NCBI RefSeq assembly: GCF_900109115.1
Contig: NZ_FNYV01000001.1
Coordinates: 757,003-821,002, forward strand
Reading direction: 5' to 3'
Length of the DNA: 64,000 bases
DNA from: Micromonospora phaseoli
GTDB taxonomy: Bacteria > Actinomycetota > Actinomycetes > Mycobacteriales > Micromonosporaceae
The position numbers and the translations under genes are program-made. Numbering within the stretch: position 1 is the stretch's first letter; the number at the start of each line of letters is the position of its first letter. The notes under the pieces are model-generated. The model was not told the DNA's origin. It saw nothing but the letters and a program-made list of their open reading frames with translations, and ran no database searches. Shown one piece after another: positions 17,906 through 29,041 of the stretch.

Positions 17906-19450
17906 CGCCCAGAGCCGGGTCCACCAGCCGAGTCGCCGCGATCGGTGCGGTCGCAGCCGGCCGGGTGGCCGGGGACCGACCTGCCCGGCGTCGTGCCAGC
18001 GCTGCAACGCCTCGGCGGCAGTGGTGACCGCGGCGACCGCGTCGTCGGGGTCGATCAGGTCGGCGTCCTCGCTCCCGGCGGGGTCGCGGTCGAGGTGTTC
18101 CCGCAGCAGCCGCAGCCGTAGCTCCCGGGCGAACCGACGGGCCCCGTCGCCGCCCCCGGCCGGATCGAGCGGGTGGCGTTCGTCCCGGCTGTCGTCGAGC
18201 ACCGCGCAGGACAGCTCGCTGTCGTGCGTCCAGGACCGCCGGTTGAAGTTGTCGCTACCCACGCTGGCCCACACGTCGTCGACCACGCACACCTTGGCGT
18301 GCACGTAGACCGGGGTGCCAACATGGTTCTCCGCGTCGAAGACGTGTACCCGCCTCGGTGCGGCCTTCTCGCACAGCGCGAGCGCCTGCTCGCGGCCGAC
18401 CATGTTCGGTGGCAGTGCCAGCCGCCCGTCCACGTCGGGATGGCGCGGTACCACCGCCACCAGGTGCAGCTGCGGGTTGTCCCGCAACGCCCGCGCGAAG
18501 AGGTCGGCGACCTCGGTCGACCAGAGGTACTGGTCCTCCAGGTAGATCAACCGGCGGGCGCGCCGGATCGATTTGGTGTAGCCGCGCGCCACGGTGCGCT
18601 CACCGTCAGGGGCGAACGAGTACTTCGGCCGTACCGCCGGATAGGTGCGCAGCACCTGCACGTGGTGCGGGCCGCAGGCCGGCGGATCAGCCGGTCGCTC
18701 GGGCAGTGGACTCGGGGTCAGGTCCGCGCCGCGCAGCCGGTCGCGCAGGTAGGCCAACGGGTTCTCCGAGTCCAGCGGCATCGGGTCCGTCCACCGTTCG
18801 CGGAACACGGTGTCCAGCGCGCCCACCACCGGCCCCCGTACCGCGAGTTGTACGTCGTGCCAGGGCGGATGGTCGCCGTAGGGCGCGGACATCCGTACCG
18901 CCTGCGGGTCGCCGCGGTGGGTGTCGTCGTCCCGCCGGCTGTGGCACAGGTCGATGCCGCCGACGAAGGCGATGTCCCGCTCGGGAGCGCCCGGCCGGCG
19001 CAGCACCACCAGTTTCTGGTGGTGTGATCCGCCTCGCCGGACCCGCTGGTCGAGCAGTACCTCCCCGCCGGCGGCCGACACGGCCTCGCTGAGGTTGCGA
19101 TTCTCCTGGTGGCTGTAGGAGAGCACGTCCAGATGCGAGCGCCAGATCAGTCCCTTGACCACCACGCCGCGCTGGGCGGCGCGGGCGAACAGTTGGGACA
19201 CCGTCGGTCCGTCCGGACGTAGGCGCTCGTCCGGATCTCCCCGCCAGTCGGCGAAGAAGAGATGGTCACCGGCGTCGAGCGCCTCGACCTCGTCGACCAG
19301 CCGGTCGAAGTACGCGGCTCCGTGAATCAGCGGCTCGGCGAGGTTTCCGCTGGTCCAGACGGGTAACCCAGAGACCGGGTTGGCGCGTTCCGGTGCGCTG
19401 AGAAACCAGTTCCGCACCGTCGCGTTCCTGCCCTGGGAGAGGTCGACCAT
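17834..19450 (-). CDS. Phospholipase D family protein
   Basis: A 538-residue PLD-superfamily protein with two HKD motifs: HHQKLVVL (about residue 145) and VHAKVCVVDDVWASVGSDNF (about residue 385), the latter followed by NRRSWTHDSEL. The pair forms one active site for phosphodiester transfer, usually on phospholipids. There is no signal peptide, so it is probably cytoplasmic or membrane-associated. ATG 19450 is preferred because GTGAGGAC precedes it; the frame stays open to 19579. The basic, Trp-rich tail (RRLGWWTRLWALPVYRLVY) may touch membranes. It is divergent from a 42-codon ORF. Confidence 0.87.
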   Translation of the reverse strand: MVDLSQGRNATVRNWFLSAPERANPVSGLPVWTSGNLAEPLIHGAAYFDRLVDEVEALDAGDHLFFADWRGDPDERLRPDGPTVSQLFARAAQRGVVVKGLIWRSHLDVLSYSHQENRNLSEAVSAAGGEVLLDQRVRRGGSHHQKLVVLRRPGAPERDIAFVGGIDLCHSRRDDDTHRGDPQAVRMSAPYGDHPPWHDVQLAVRGPVVGALDTVFRERWTDPMPLDSENPLAYLRDRLRGADLTPSPLPERPADPPACGPHHVQVLRTYPAVRPKYSFAPDGERTVARGYTKSIRRARRLIYLEDQYLWSTEVADLFARALRDNPQLHLVAVVPRHPDVDGRLALPPNMVGREQALALCEKAAPRRVHVFDAENHVGTPVYVHAKVCVVDDVWASVGSDNFNRRSWTHDSELSCAVLDDSRDERHPLDPAGGGDGARRFARELRLRLLREHLDRDPAGSEDADLIDPDDAVAAVTTAAEALQRWHDAGQVGPRPPGRLRPHRSRRLGWWTRLWALPVYRLVYDPDGRPLRARRGGTW

Positions 19451-19543
19451 GTCCTCACGATACGAACCCCCGGTCGGGTCCGCACGACGGCGAGCAATGA
19501 CGACGCGCGGACCGACCCCATCGAGCAGCGAGGGAGCCGCACC

Positions 19544-19672
19544 ATGCCCGGCGAGACGACGAACTCCGCGACCGAGCACCGCGAGCAGGCGGTGGAGGGC
19601 GAGCGGGGAGCGCTGTTGACGGTACTGGTGATGGTCCTGCTCGGCGTGGCCGGCATATTCGCTGTCTCCTGA
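19544..19672 (+). CDS. 42-residue single-pass membrane protein
   Basis: A short ORF, MPGETTNSATEHREQAVEGE then RGALLTVLVMVLLGVAGIFA, giving a polar N-terminus and one hydrophobic helix of about 18 residues. GAGGGAGC lies 7-8 bases before the ATG. Third codon positions are strongly GC-biased, as in real genes here. It sits between the divergent phospholipase gene and a bidirectional hairpin at 19678. Function unknown; it may be an envelope-stress micropeptide. Confidence 0.6.
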   Translation: MPGETTNSATEHREQAVEGERGALLTVLVMVLLGVAGIFAVS

Positions 19673-19677
19673 GCGCG

Positions 19678-19704
19678 GAGCGCCCCGGGATGACCGGAGC
19701 GCTC
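19678..19704. terminator. Hairpin between small membrane ORF and pirin gene
   Basis: GAGCGC (19678-19683) pairs with GCGCTC (19699-19704), extended by CCGG pairs across one C/A mismatch, with a 5-base loop. It lies between convergent genes. Confidence 0.5.
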
Positions 19705-19721
19705 GTGCGCCGTCGTCACGA

Positions 19722-20708
19722 TCAGGGGCGTTCGCCCTGACCGTCGGTGTGCGGCAGCCGCTTCGTCGGGATCACGCCGAGCCGACCGGCCTGGAAGTCC
19801 TCGAACGCCTGGATCAGCTCGTCCCGGGTGTTCATCACGAACGGGCCGTACTGTGCCACCGGCTCACGGATCGGCTGCCCGCCCATGATGTAGAGGTCCA
19901 GCGTCGGGGTGTTGCTGTCCTGTCGGGCGTTGGCCCTGAATCGGAGGGCGTCGCCCGGCCCGTGCACGGCCAACTGCCCGGTGCGTACGCCGCGCCCGTT
20001 CGCCCCGACGGTGCCGCGGCCGCCGAGCACGTAGACCAGGGCATTGAAGTCGGGCCGCCAGGGCAGGTCGACCTGCGCCCCGGGCTCGACCGTGACGTGG
20101 GTGATGGTGATCGGAGTGTGCGTCGAGCCGGGCCCACGGTGGCCGGCGATCTCACCGGCGATCACCCGGATCAGCGCGCCACCGTCGGCCGTGGTGAGCA
20201 GCGCCGCCTGCCTGCCCCGGATGTCCTGGTACCTGGGTGGGCTCATCTTGGCCGCCTTGGGCAGGTTGACCCACAGCTGCGTGCCATGGAACAGCCCGCC
20301 GCTGACCACCAGGTGCTCCGGCGGTGCCTCGATGTGCAGCAGGCCACTGCCCGCGGTCATCCACTGGGTGTCGCCGTCGGTGATCGTGCCGCCGCCGCCG
20401 TGGCTGTCCTGGTGGTCGAAGATCCCGTCGATGATGTACGTGACGGTCTCGAAGCCGCGGTGCGGGTGCCAGGAGGTGCCCTTCGGCTCACCGGGGGCGT
20501 AGTCCACCTCACCCATCTGGTCGAGGTGGATGAACGGGTCCAGCTCGCTCGTCGGGACTCCGGCGAAGGCCCGCCGTACCGGGAAGCCCTCGCCCTCGAA
20601 GCCGCTGGGCGCGGTGGTCAGCCGGCGGACCGGCCGGAACGTGGTGGACTCGTCGAGCCGGGGCAGCCGGGGCAGGACGAGGACGTTGTCGACGGTGATG
20701 GCGGGCAT
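19722..20708 (-). CDS. Pirin-family protein
   Basis: A 328-residue bicupin of the pirin family. The N-terminal cupin has the metal ligands in SWHPHRGFETVTYI (two His), plus a later His in LLHIEAPPEH and an acidic ligand. The C-terminal cupin (PWRPDFNALVYVLGGRG) is the standard pirin fold. Bacterial pirins can act as quercetin 2,3-dioxygenases or as redox-sensing regulators. ATG 20708 follows GGAG; it starts 10 bases after the MarR stop, so the two genes form one operon. The MarR-type partner hints at a response to aromatic or phenolic compounds. Confidence 0.9.
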   Translation of the reverse strand: MPAITVDNVLVLPRLPRLDESTTFRPVRRLTTAPSGFEGEGFPVRRAFAGVPTSELDPFIHLDQMGEVDYAPGEPKGTSWHPHRGFETVTYIIDGIFDHQDSHGGGGTITDGDTQWMTAGSGLLHIEAPPEHLVVSGGLFHGTQLWVNLPKAAKMSPPRYQDIRGRQAALLTTADGGALIRVIAGEIAGHRGPGSTHTPITITHVTVEPGAQVDLPWRPDFNALVYVLGGRGTVGANGRGVRTGQLAVHGPGDALRFRANARQDSNTPTLDLYIMGGQPIREPVAQYGPFVMNTRDELIQAFEDFQAGRLGVIPTKRLPHTDGQGERP

Positions 20709-20718
20709 CGGGGCTCCT

Positions 20719-21210
20719 TCAACTGTCGCCGGGGGCGGTGGCGGTGGCGGCGGTGTCGTTTGCACCCGTCAGCCGCTGGCCGAGCCGGGTGAAGATCCTG
20801 GTCAGGCAGGCGACCTCGGCGTCGTCGAGGTCGTCCATCAGGTGGGTGCGTACGGAGTGCAGGTGATGCGGCGCGGCCTCCCGCAGGGTCAGCAGCCCGG
20901 CGGCCGTGAGCACCGCCTCGTTGCCCCGCCCGTCGTCCGGACAGGGCGCCCGGGTGACCAGGCCACGCCGCTGCATGGACGAGATCTGGTACGTCAGTCG
21001 GCTGGGGGAGAAGACCAGCCGACCGGCCAGCTCGCCCATCCGGAGTCGTTGCCCCGGAGCCTCGGAGAGCAGCACCAGCACGTGGTAGTCGGCGAAGCTC
21101 AGCCCGCTGGCGACGCGCAGGTCGTCCTCCAGCCGGGTGAACAACCGTTGGCTGGCCTCGATGTACGCCCGCCAGGCGGTGTGGCGGTCGCTGTCCAGGC
21201 CCTTGGTCAT
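20719..21210 (-). CDS. MarR-family transcriptional regulator
   Basis: A 163-residue winged-helix regulator. The DNA-binding part includes LRMGELAGRLVFSPSRLTYQ, followed by SSMQRRGLVTRAPCPDDGRG with the wing DDGRGNEAVLTAAG, typical of MarR. ATG 21210 begins the family consensus; the frame is open to 21297 but crosses the operator. It is the promoter-proximal gene of an operon with pirin. A perfect 19-base palindrome 18 bases upstream is the probable autoregulatory site, with release by a small phenolic ligand or oxidant as in other MarR proteins (inference). Confidence 0.9.
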   Translation of the reverse strand: MTKGLDSDRHTAWRAYIEASQRLFTRLEDDLRVASGLSFADYHVLVLLSEAPGQRLRMGELAGRLVFSPSRLTYQISSMQRRGLVTRAPCPDDGRGNEAVLTAAGLLTLREAAPHHLHSVRTHLMDDLDDAEVACLTRIFTRLGQRLTGANDTAATATAPGDS

Positions 21211-21228
21211 GAGGGCAATGGTAGCACC

Positions 21229-21247
21229 TTGTTCAAAATTTGAACAA
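21229..21247. promoter_or_regulatory. Perfect 19-base palindrome, probable MarR operator
   Basis: TTGTTCAAAATTTGAACAA has 9-base perfect arms around a central A. It lies 18 bases upstream of the MarR start. MarR proteins typically bind such AT-rich 16-20-base palindromes at their own promoters. A weaker related element (TCAAGGTTTGA) lies near 21301. Confidence 0.8.
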
Positions 21248-21391
21248 TGCCGCCTGCTCGCCGTGGGAAGGGCGCACGCGAGGTCAGAGGCGGCCAATCA
21301 TCAAGGTTTGAAATACTCCTCACCTCGAATCCGCCGCCGATCGTGGAATACCTGGTGCACGGCCGGACGGGCTGTGCCAGACTCTGCCGTC

Positions 21392-21913
21392 GTGGAACTG
21401 ACCGGCCCCGGCCTGCTGCTGCGTCCCTGGCGGGACGCGGACGCGCCGGCCGTGCTCGCCGCCTGGCGCGACCCGGCGATCGCGCAGTGGAACCCGCAGG
21501 GCGATCCGCTCGATCTCGCGGCCGCGCGCCGGTGGGTGCGCTGGCGGGCCGACTGGTCCAGCGGTGGTCACGTATCGCTGGCCGTGGCGGACCCGACCGA
21601 TGCCGACACCATGCTCGGCTCGGTGTCGCTGCACCGGATCTCCGGCGGCGACGCGTCGATCGGCTACTGGACCGTCGTTGCCGCCCGTGGTCGGGGGCTC
21701 GCCTCGGCGGCGGTCCGCCGGCTCACCGAGTGGGCCTTCGCGGACCTCGGACTGGACCGGATCGAGCTGTGCCACGCGGTGGCCAACCCGGCCTCCTGTC
21801 GAGTCGCCGAGCGGGCCGGCTATCTGGCCGAGGGCACGTTGCGGCAGTCGCACCGCTACGGTGACGGCCGCCGCTACGACGAGCACCTGCACGCCCGCCT
21901 CGCCACCGACTGA
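21392..21913 (+). CDS. RimJ/RimL-type GNAT acetyltransferase
   Basis: A 173-residue GNAT protein of the Acetyltransf_3 (RimJ/RimL) type. The N-terminus ELTGPGLLLRPWRDADAPAV is the family hallmark. GYWTVVAARGRGLASAAVRR contains the acetyl-CoA loop. LDRIELCHAVANPASCRVAE and RAGYLAEGTL are the late conserved motifs. RimJ/RimL-like enzymes acetylate N-terminal residues of ribosomal or other proteins, but this subfamily is too broad to name a substrate. GTG 21392 lacks a clear ribosome-binding site, suggesting a leaderless or weakly translated message. It is divergent from the MarR/pirin operon. Confidence 0.85.
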   Translation: MELTGPGLLLRPWRDADAPAVLAAWRDPAIAQWNPQGDPLDLAAARRWVRWRADWSSGGHVSLAVADPTDADTMLGSVSLHRISGGDASIGYWTVVAARGRGLASAAVRRLTEWAFADLGLDRIELCHAVANPASCRVAERAGYLAEGTLRQSHRYGDGRRYDEHLHARLATD

Positions 21914-21924
21914 GCACGACAGAA

Positions 21925-21957
21925 ACGGGCGGCCCCGCGCCTGGCGGGGCCGCCCGT
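21925..21957. terminator. Bidirectional 14-bp terminator hairpin
   Basis: Arms ACGGGCGGCCCCGC (21925-21938) and GCGGGGCCGCCCGT (21944-21957) pair perfectly around a 5-base loop. It lies between the convergent acetyltransferase and stress-protein genes. Confidence 0.85.
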
Positions 21958-21970
21958 CGGCTCGGCGGCC

Positions 21971-22558
21971 TCAGCCCGCCGGCTGCGGGGTGCGGCCGCC
22001 CAACTGGAGTTGGCCCAGCAGCTGACGGGCCTGCTCGGCCACGTCGGCCTCCACGGTGACCGCGTACTGGTTGGCGCGCAGTGAGCTGGCGGAGGTGAAG
22101 TCGCGCTGACCGCCGGTCATCGAGTGTGCGACGGCACCGAAGACGGCGCCCCAGACGGCACCGATGACCAGGCCGGCCAGGATCACCGCCACCCAGTTCC
22201 CGACGGTGAAGATGCCGAACAGCAGGCCGATGAAGAGACCGAACCAGGCACCCGTGCCGGCGCCGACCAGCGCCGCGCGGGCGGTGGTCATCCTGCCCAG
22301 TACGGTCTCGACCAGCGCCAGGTCGGTGCCGACGATGGCGGCACGCTCCACCGGGAACCGGTTGTCGGCGAGGTGGTCCACCACCCGCTGGGCGGAGGGA
22401 TAGTCCGGAAACGCTCCGATCGTCACGGTCGGCGGGCCGGCCGGCGGGCCGTGGCCGTCGCCGCTGGGAGCCGCGGGGCGACCACCGGGACCGGACGGGA
22501 GAGTGCCGCCGCCCGTCATGCCCGGCTGCCACGCCGAGGGATTCGACTGTGTGCTCAT
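21971..22558 (-). CDS. General stress protein 17M-like glycine-zipper membrane protein
   Basis: A 195-residue protein. A disordered Gly/Pro-rich head (about residues 1-45) leads to a YflT/GSP17M-type domain (GAFPDYPSAQRVVDHLADNR and VERAAIVGTDLALVE). This is followed by two glycine-zipper membrane helices (AALVGAGTGAWFGLFIGLLF and WVAVILAGLVIGAVWGAVFG) and a short soluble end. The Bacillus homologue YflT is a SigB-dependent heat-stress protein. ATG 22558 follows a strong GGAGGAG. A SigB-like promoter is proposed at 22604-22628, in keeping with the SigB-family factor at 15931-16755. Confidence 0.8.
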   Translation of the reverse strand: MSTQSNPSAWQPGMTGGGTLPSGPGGRPAAPSGDGHGPPAGPPTVTIGAFPDYPSAQRVVDHLADNRFPVERAAIVGTDLALVETVLGRMTTARAALVGAGTGAWFGLFIGLLFGIFTVGNWVAVILAGLVIGAVWGAVFGAVAHSMTGGQRDFTSASSLRANQYAVTVEADVAEQARQLLGQLQLGGRTPQPAG

Positions 22559-22603
22559 GGTCTCCTCCTTCGTCACCCGTCGCGTTCCCGGGTGGCGGTG
22601 GCG

Positions 22604-22628
22604 GTAACCGGATCCTGGTACGCGAAAC
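22604..22628 (-). promoter_or_regulatory. Possible SigB-type promoter of the stress-protein gene
   Basis: Read on the minus strand: GTTT, a 15-base spacer, then GGTTAC. The consensus for SigB-family promoters in actinobacteria is close to GNNT-N14-16-GGGTAC. The match has one mismatch in the -10. It would give a leader of about 35-40 bases. It overlaps the base of the GH6 terminator. Confidence is limited because it is only a pattern match. Confidence 0.35.
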
Positions 22629-22653
22629 CGCCCCCTGAACTCAGGGGGCGGTT
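22626..22653 (-). terminator. Hairpin after the GH6 cellulase gene
   Basis: AACCGCCCCCTGA (22626-22638) and TCAGGGGGCGGTT (22641-22653) pair perfectly over 13 bp (in practice 11 bp with a 6-base loop). It lies 70 bases beyond the GH6 stop on the minus strand. Confidence 0.75.
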
Positions 22654-22722
22654 CCGTCCGTTACCGGCTCCCCGGCGTCGGCCGGCGTCATCCGCCAGCC
22701 GCGCCGGGACCCGACACCGCGT

Positions 22723-25239
<2,517 letters not shown>

Positions 25240-25322
25240 CTGACCGCGGCGGGCCGCTACACCGTCCATCTGGTCGGCTCGGGCCGCCCAGCGGGCCGGC
25301 TCAGGTCGTTCAGCTGGTCGGC

Positions 25323-26603
25323 TCAGGCCACGACCGGGGTGGACCGGTCGGACGGGACCGCGGCCGTGGTGCGCTGACCGCTGCTGTCCAGCAGCCGCAT
25401 GACCGGAGTCGCCGCGATGCCGTGCACCACCACGGAGACGATCACCACCAGGGCGGTCGTGGCCCAGACGAGCTGCGCCTGGGGGAAATCCGCCTTCGTG
25501 GTGGCGTAGGCCAGATAGTAGAACGAGCCGATGCCCCGGATGCCGAAGGAGGCGATCACCCAGTGCTCCGCCGGCCGTCCCGGCGCGCCCCGCAGAGACA
25601 ACCAGCCGACCAGGGGCCGGATCACGAACACCAGAGCCAGACCGACCAGCGCGGCTGGCCAGGTCAGTGGGGCCAGCAGGCCGCCGATCACCGCACCGCC
25701 CAACAGCAGCAGCATCAGCACGGTGAGCAGCCGCTCGACCTGCTCGGCGAAGTCGTGCAGCACCGCGTGGTACTCGTGACTGCGCTCGGCCGCCCGGATC
25801 GCCCGCGCGGCCACGAAAACCGCGAGGAAGCCGTACCCGCCGACCACCTCCACCAACCCGTACGCCAGGAAGGTGGCGGCCAGCGCCAGGAAGCCCTCGG
25901 AGTGCCGGGCCAGCCGCAGCTCGCTGGGGGCCCGGAAGAAGAGCTTGCCGAGCAGCCAGCCGATCAGGAGTCCGCCGACCACCCCTACCACGACCTTGTA
26001 GAGCAGATCGACGGTGACCCAGTGGGCCAGCCAGTCACCGGGGGCGAGGCTGCTGCCCGCGATCGCGATCGCCGCGTAGACGAACGGGAACGCCAGACCG
26101 TCGTTCAGACCCGCCTCCGAGGTGAGGGCGAAGCGGACCTCGTCCTCGGAGTCCGACTCGGCGGTGGGCTCGCCGACCTGGACGTCGGAGGCGAGTACCG
26201 GGTCCGTCGGAGCGAGCGCCGCGGCGAGCAGCAGCGCGGTGGCCGGCACCAGCCCCGCCCACCACCACCCGAGCAGCGCCACGACGCCGATGCACACCGG
26301 CATGGCCACGGCCAGCAGGCGCCACGTCGACGACCACCGGGCCCAACCCAACGGTCGATCGATCTTCAGACCGGCACCCATCAGCGCGACGATCACGCAG
26401 ATCTCGGTGAGGTGGGTGGCAAGATCCCGGTGCGTCAGCGGATCAGGAACGGGCAGGTCGGTGGGGAGTGCGTAGATCACCATCCCGAGACCGAGGAAGG
26501 CCAGTGGCATCGACAGTGGTCGCCGCTCCAGCAGCCGTGGCAGGATGCCGGCGAGCAGTGCCGCCAGGCCGAGCACCGCGAAAGCCACGTCGACCGTCTC
26601 CAC
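25323..26603 (-). CDS. CPA1-family cation/proton antiporter
   Basis: A 426-residue membrane protein with about 12 helices. The first helices are AFAVLGLAALLAGILPRLLE and MPLAFLGLGMVIYALP. APTDPVLASDVQVGEP (about residue 145) and LTSEAGLNDGLAFPFVYAA (about 180) carry the transport-critical Asp residues of CPA1 exchangers, with GIRGIGSFYYLAYA late in the protein. It would exchange Na+ or K+ for H+ for pH/ion homeostasis. GTG 26603 is preceded by GAGAGGTGG. It stands alone between the FAD protein and the SpoIIE-type phosphatase, which is read in the same direction 123 bases upstream. Confidence 0.88.
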   Translation of the reverse strand: METVDVAFAVLGLAALLAGILPRLLERRPLSMPLAFLGLGMVIYALPTDLPVPDPLTHRDLATHLTEICVIVALMGAGLKIDRPLGWARWSSTWRLLAVAMPVCIGVVALLGWWWAGLVPATALLLAAALAPTDPVLASDVQVGEPTAESDSEDEVRFALTSEAGLNDGLAFPFVYAAIAIAGSSLAPGDWLAHWVTVDLLYKVVVGVVGGLLIGWLLGKLFFRAPSELRLARHSEGFLALAATFLAYGLVEVVGGYGFLAVFVAARAIRAAERSHEYHAVLHDFAEQVERLLTVLMLLLLGGAVIGGLLAPLTWPAALVGLALVFVIRPLVGWLSLRGAPGRPAEHWVIASFGIRGIGSFYYLAYATTKADFPQAQLVWATTALVVIVSVVVHGIAATPVMRLLDSSGQRTTAAVPSDRSTPVVA

Positions 26604-26726
26604 CGAGCCACCTCTCGCCACCGGCCCGCGCTCCACGGACAGGTGGCGCACACCTTGCCCCGGGTGGCGTGCCGGTAATCCTGAAAGATGCTCGGTGTAA
26701 TGCCGGTGGTGCCGCGGGGCGGGGGC

Positions 26727-28853
26727 TCAGGCCGGCGGGAGCAGGATCTCGAACCAGACCGTCGATCCCCGCACGGTGGGGTCGGTGCCCCATGCGTCGC
26801 TCAGCTCCTCGATCAGGCCCAGTCCGCGGCCCCGGCTGCTCAGCGTTTCCGTACGGGCCCGGGTGACCGTACCCCGGGAGCCCGAGTCGGCCACCGACAC
26901 GAGCAGCCGTTCCGGGCTGAGGTCCACCTCCACCCGGGCCGCCGTGCCGGCGTGCAGCAGCGCGTTGGTGGTCAGCTCGCTGGTGCAGAGCACCGCCGAG
27001 CCGATCACCGACTCGGCTACCTGCCATTCGGTCAGCTGCGCGGTCATCCAGTGCCGGACCCGGCTCGGCGCGGTCGGCTCGGCGGGCACCTCCATCCGCG
27101 CCGACCGGCTCGGCCGCAGCGCGTACTCGACGGCCAGCACGGCCACGTCGTCCTCGGTCGCGCCGGGCACCGCCGCCGAGGCCACGGCACACAGGGACCT
27201 CGGGTCGCCGCTGGGCGCCATGGCCACCGACTCCGCCAGCCGCGCCAGGCCGTGCGACAGCCCCTGCCAGCGGCGCTCCACCACACCGTCGCTGAACAGC
27301 AGCAACGTGTCACCCGGTGAGAACTGCACCGTCCGCGTCCCCGGGCGGTAACCGACCCCCAATGGAGCGCCCGACGGCACGTCCACGAAGCTGGCGCCCG
27401 GAGCACCGTCGGGCGAGCAGCGGCGGATCAGCGGTGCCGGGTGGCCGGCGCTGGCCAGGGTGAGTTGCTCCCGGTCCACGTCGATGACGCCGAACGCCAC
27501 GGTCACGAACAGCTCGTGCGTGCCGGCTTCGGCGCCGAGGCTGCTCACCAGACGGTCGAGGCCGGTGAGCACCTGATCGGGACGGGCGTCGTTGAGCGCC
27601 AGCGCCCGCAGCGCGGCCCGCACCTGACCCATCCGGGCGGCGGCCTGCACGTCGTGACCGGCGACGTCGCCGAGGACCACGCCCAGATCACCGGTGGGCA
27701 GCACGAACGCGTCGTAGAAGTCACCGCCCGCCGCGTTGCCGTCCACCCCGGGGTCGTAGCGTGCCGCGATCCGCAGGCGGGGCAGGCCCGGCAGATTCTC
27801 CGGCAGCATGCTGCGTTGCAGCAGCTGGGCGGTGCCGTGCTGGGTCTCGAAGCGGCGGGCCCGCTCGGTGGCCTGCCCGACCAGCTCCGCCGAGGCGGCC
27901 AGCAGCGCCCGCTCCGGCGCGGACCAGACGTGCGGGGACCGGTAGCCGACGGTCAGCGCGCCGCGGACCACGGATGCCCGCAGCGGCACCGCCGCCAGCG
28001 CGCGAACCTTCTGGTCGTGCCGGTCGACCGCGATCTCGCGCAGCGGCTGGCCGTCGTCGCTGAAGCTGGCCCGCCCGGTGCGGGCGCAGACCACCGCCGG
28101 TGCCGACCAGTCCGTCGAGCCGCGCCGCCACAGCGGAGGCAGCCGTTCGTCCGCCTCGTCCACCAACTCGCCCCGGACCCGTCGAACCATCCGCCAGCCA
28201 CCACCGCTACCCCCCTCGTCGACGGCGAAGGAGACCCGGTCGGCGTCGAACGAGGTGATCGCGTAGCGCAGCGCGACCCGCGCCACGTCGTCCAGGGTCA
28301 GGGTGCCGGACAGCGCGGCGGCGAAGTCGCTGAGCCCCTGCAACTGCCGGGTCGCCGGGCTGGTCTCGGCGACCACGGACAGCACGCCGGCCACCCGGCC
28401 GAGGCTGTCCCGGACGGGGGAGCAGGCGCGGGTGTAGACGGCCTGTTCGAGCCCGCCGCCGGCCCGGTGCAGCGGGAGCGGGATCTCCTTCTCCAGGAAC
28501 GGCTCACCGGTGCGGTAGGTGTGCTCGACGACCTCGCCGACGCCCGGGTGCTGCCAGACCTCCGCGAAGACCTCGGCGGCGGGCCGTCCCATGGCCCGGG
28601 GGTGTCGGTCGCCGATCAGGTCGGCGTACGCCTCGTTGTAGAGCAGCAGCAGCTGATCGCCGAGGTGCAGCGCCATCGGCGCGGGCGAGGCGAGCACGAC
28701 ATCGGCGGCCGCCCGGACGGCCGGGTCCCAGGACTCGTACGGGCCGAGTGTGGTCTCACCCCACTGGCGGCCGGCGACCGTCGCGTCGCCCGGCGCCGCC
28801 GCGCCCGGGACGGGGCCTGCTGGCGTGGGGACTCGCCCGACCGTTCCTGGCAT
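26727..28853 (-). CDS. SpoIIE-type PP2C phosphatase with PAS, GAF and anti-sigma-like ATPase domains
   Basis: A 708-residue signalling protein. Approximate layout: a PAS-like domain (residues 40-165, LLLLYNEAYADLIGDRHPRA), a GAF domain (180-335), a PP2C_SIG/SpoIIE phosphatase (365-575: GNAAGGDFYDAF, LGDVAGHDVQAAARM, LLLFSDGVVERR) and an RsbW-like HATPase_c domain (590-708: CTSELTTNALLHAG, SRGRGLGLIEEL). This is the RsbU/RsbW fusion arrangement that in actinobacteria controls SigB-family sigma factors by dephosphorylating anti-anti-sigma partners. It may therefore act on the sigma factor at 15931, though no link is visible in the DNA. Confidence 0.9.
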   Translation of the reverse strand: MPGTVGRVPTPAGPVPGAAAPGDATVAGRQWGETTLGPYESWDPAVRAAADVVLASPAPMALHLGDQLLLLYNEAYADLIGDRHPRAMGRPAAEVFAEVWQHPGVGEVVEHTYRTGEPFLEKEIPLPLHRAGGGLEQAVYTRACSPVRDSLGRVAGVLSVVAETSPATRQLQGLSDFAAALSGTLTLDDVARVALRYAITSFDADRVSFAVDEGGSGGGWRMVRRVRGELVDEADERLPPLWRRGSTDWSAPAVVCARTGRASFSDDGQPLREIAVDRHDQKVRALAAVPLRASVVRGALTVGYRSPHVWSAPERALLAASAELVGQATERARRFETQHGTAQLLQRSMLPENLPGLPRLRIAARYDPGVDGNAAGGDFYDAFVLPTGDLGVVLGDVAGHDVQAAARMGQVRAALRALALNDARPDQVLTGLDRLVSSLGAEAGTHELFVTVAFGVIDVDREQLTLASAGHPAPLIRRCSPDGAPGASFVDVPSGAPLGVGYRPGTRTVQFSPGDTLLLFSDGVVERRWQGLSHGLARLAESVAMAPSGDPRSLCAVASAAVPGATEDDVAVLAVEYALRPSRSARMEVPAEPTAPSRVRHWMTAQLTEWQVAESVIGSAVLCTSELTTNALLHAGTAARVEVDLSPERLLVSVADSGSRGTVTRARTETLSSRGRGLGLIEELSDAWGTDPTVRGSTVWFEILLPPA

Positions 28854-29041
28854 GACCGCAGCCTAGTCCGCCCGCTCGACAGGTGTTTCCGATCATCGGC
28901 CGGGCGCGCCGGCCGGTGACATCAGGGCAGGTCAAAGCCGGTATGCAGGGATCTGTCGGGAAAAAGGAGGGTGCCGGCGCGGCGTGCCGTCCGGGCGAAG
29001 GGGTAAGCGCACGGGGCAATCCATGCGACAGGAGGGACATC

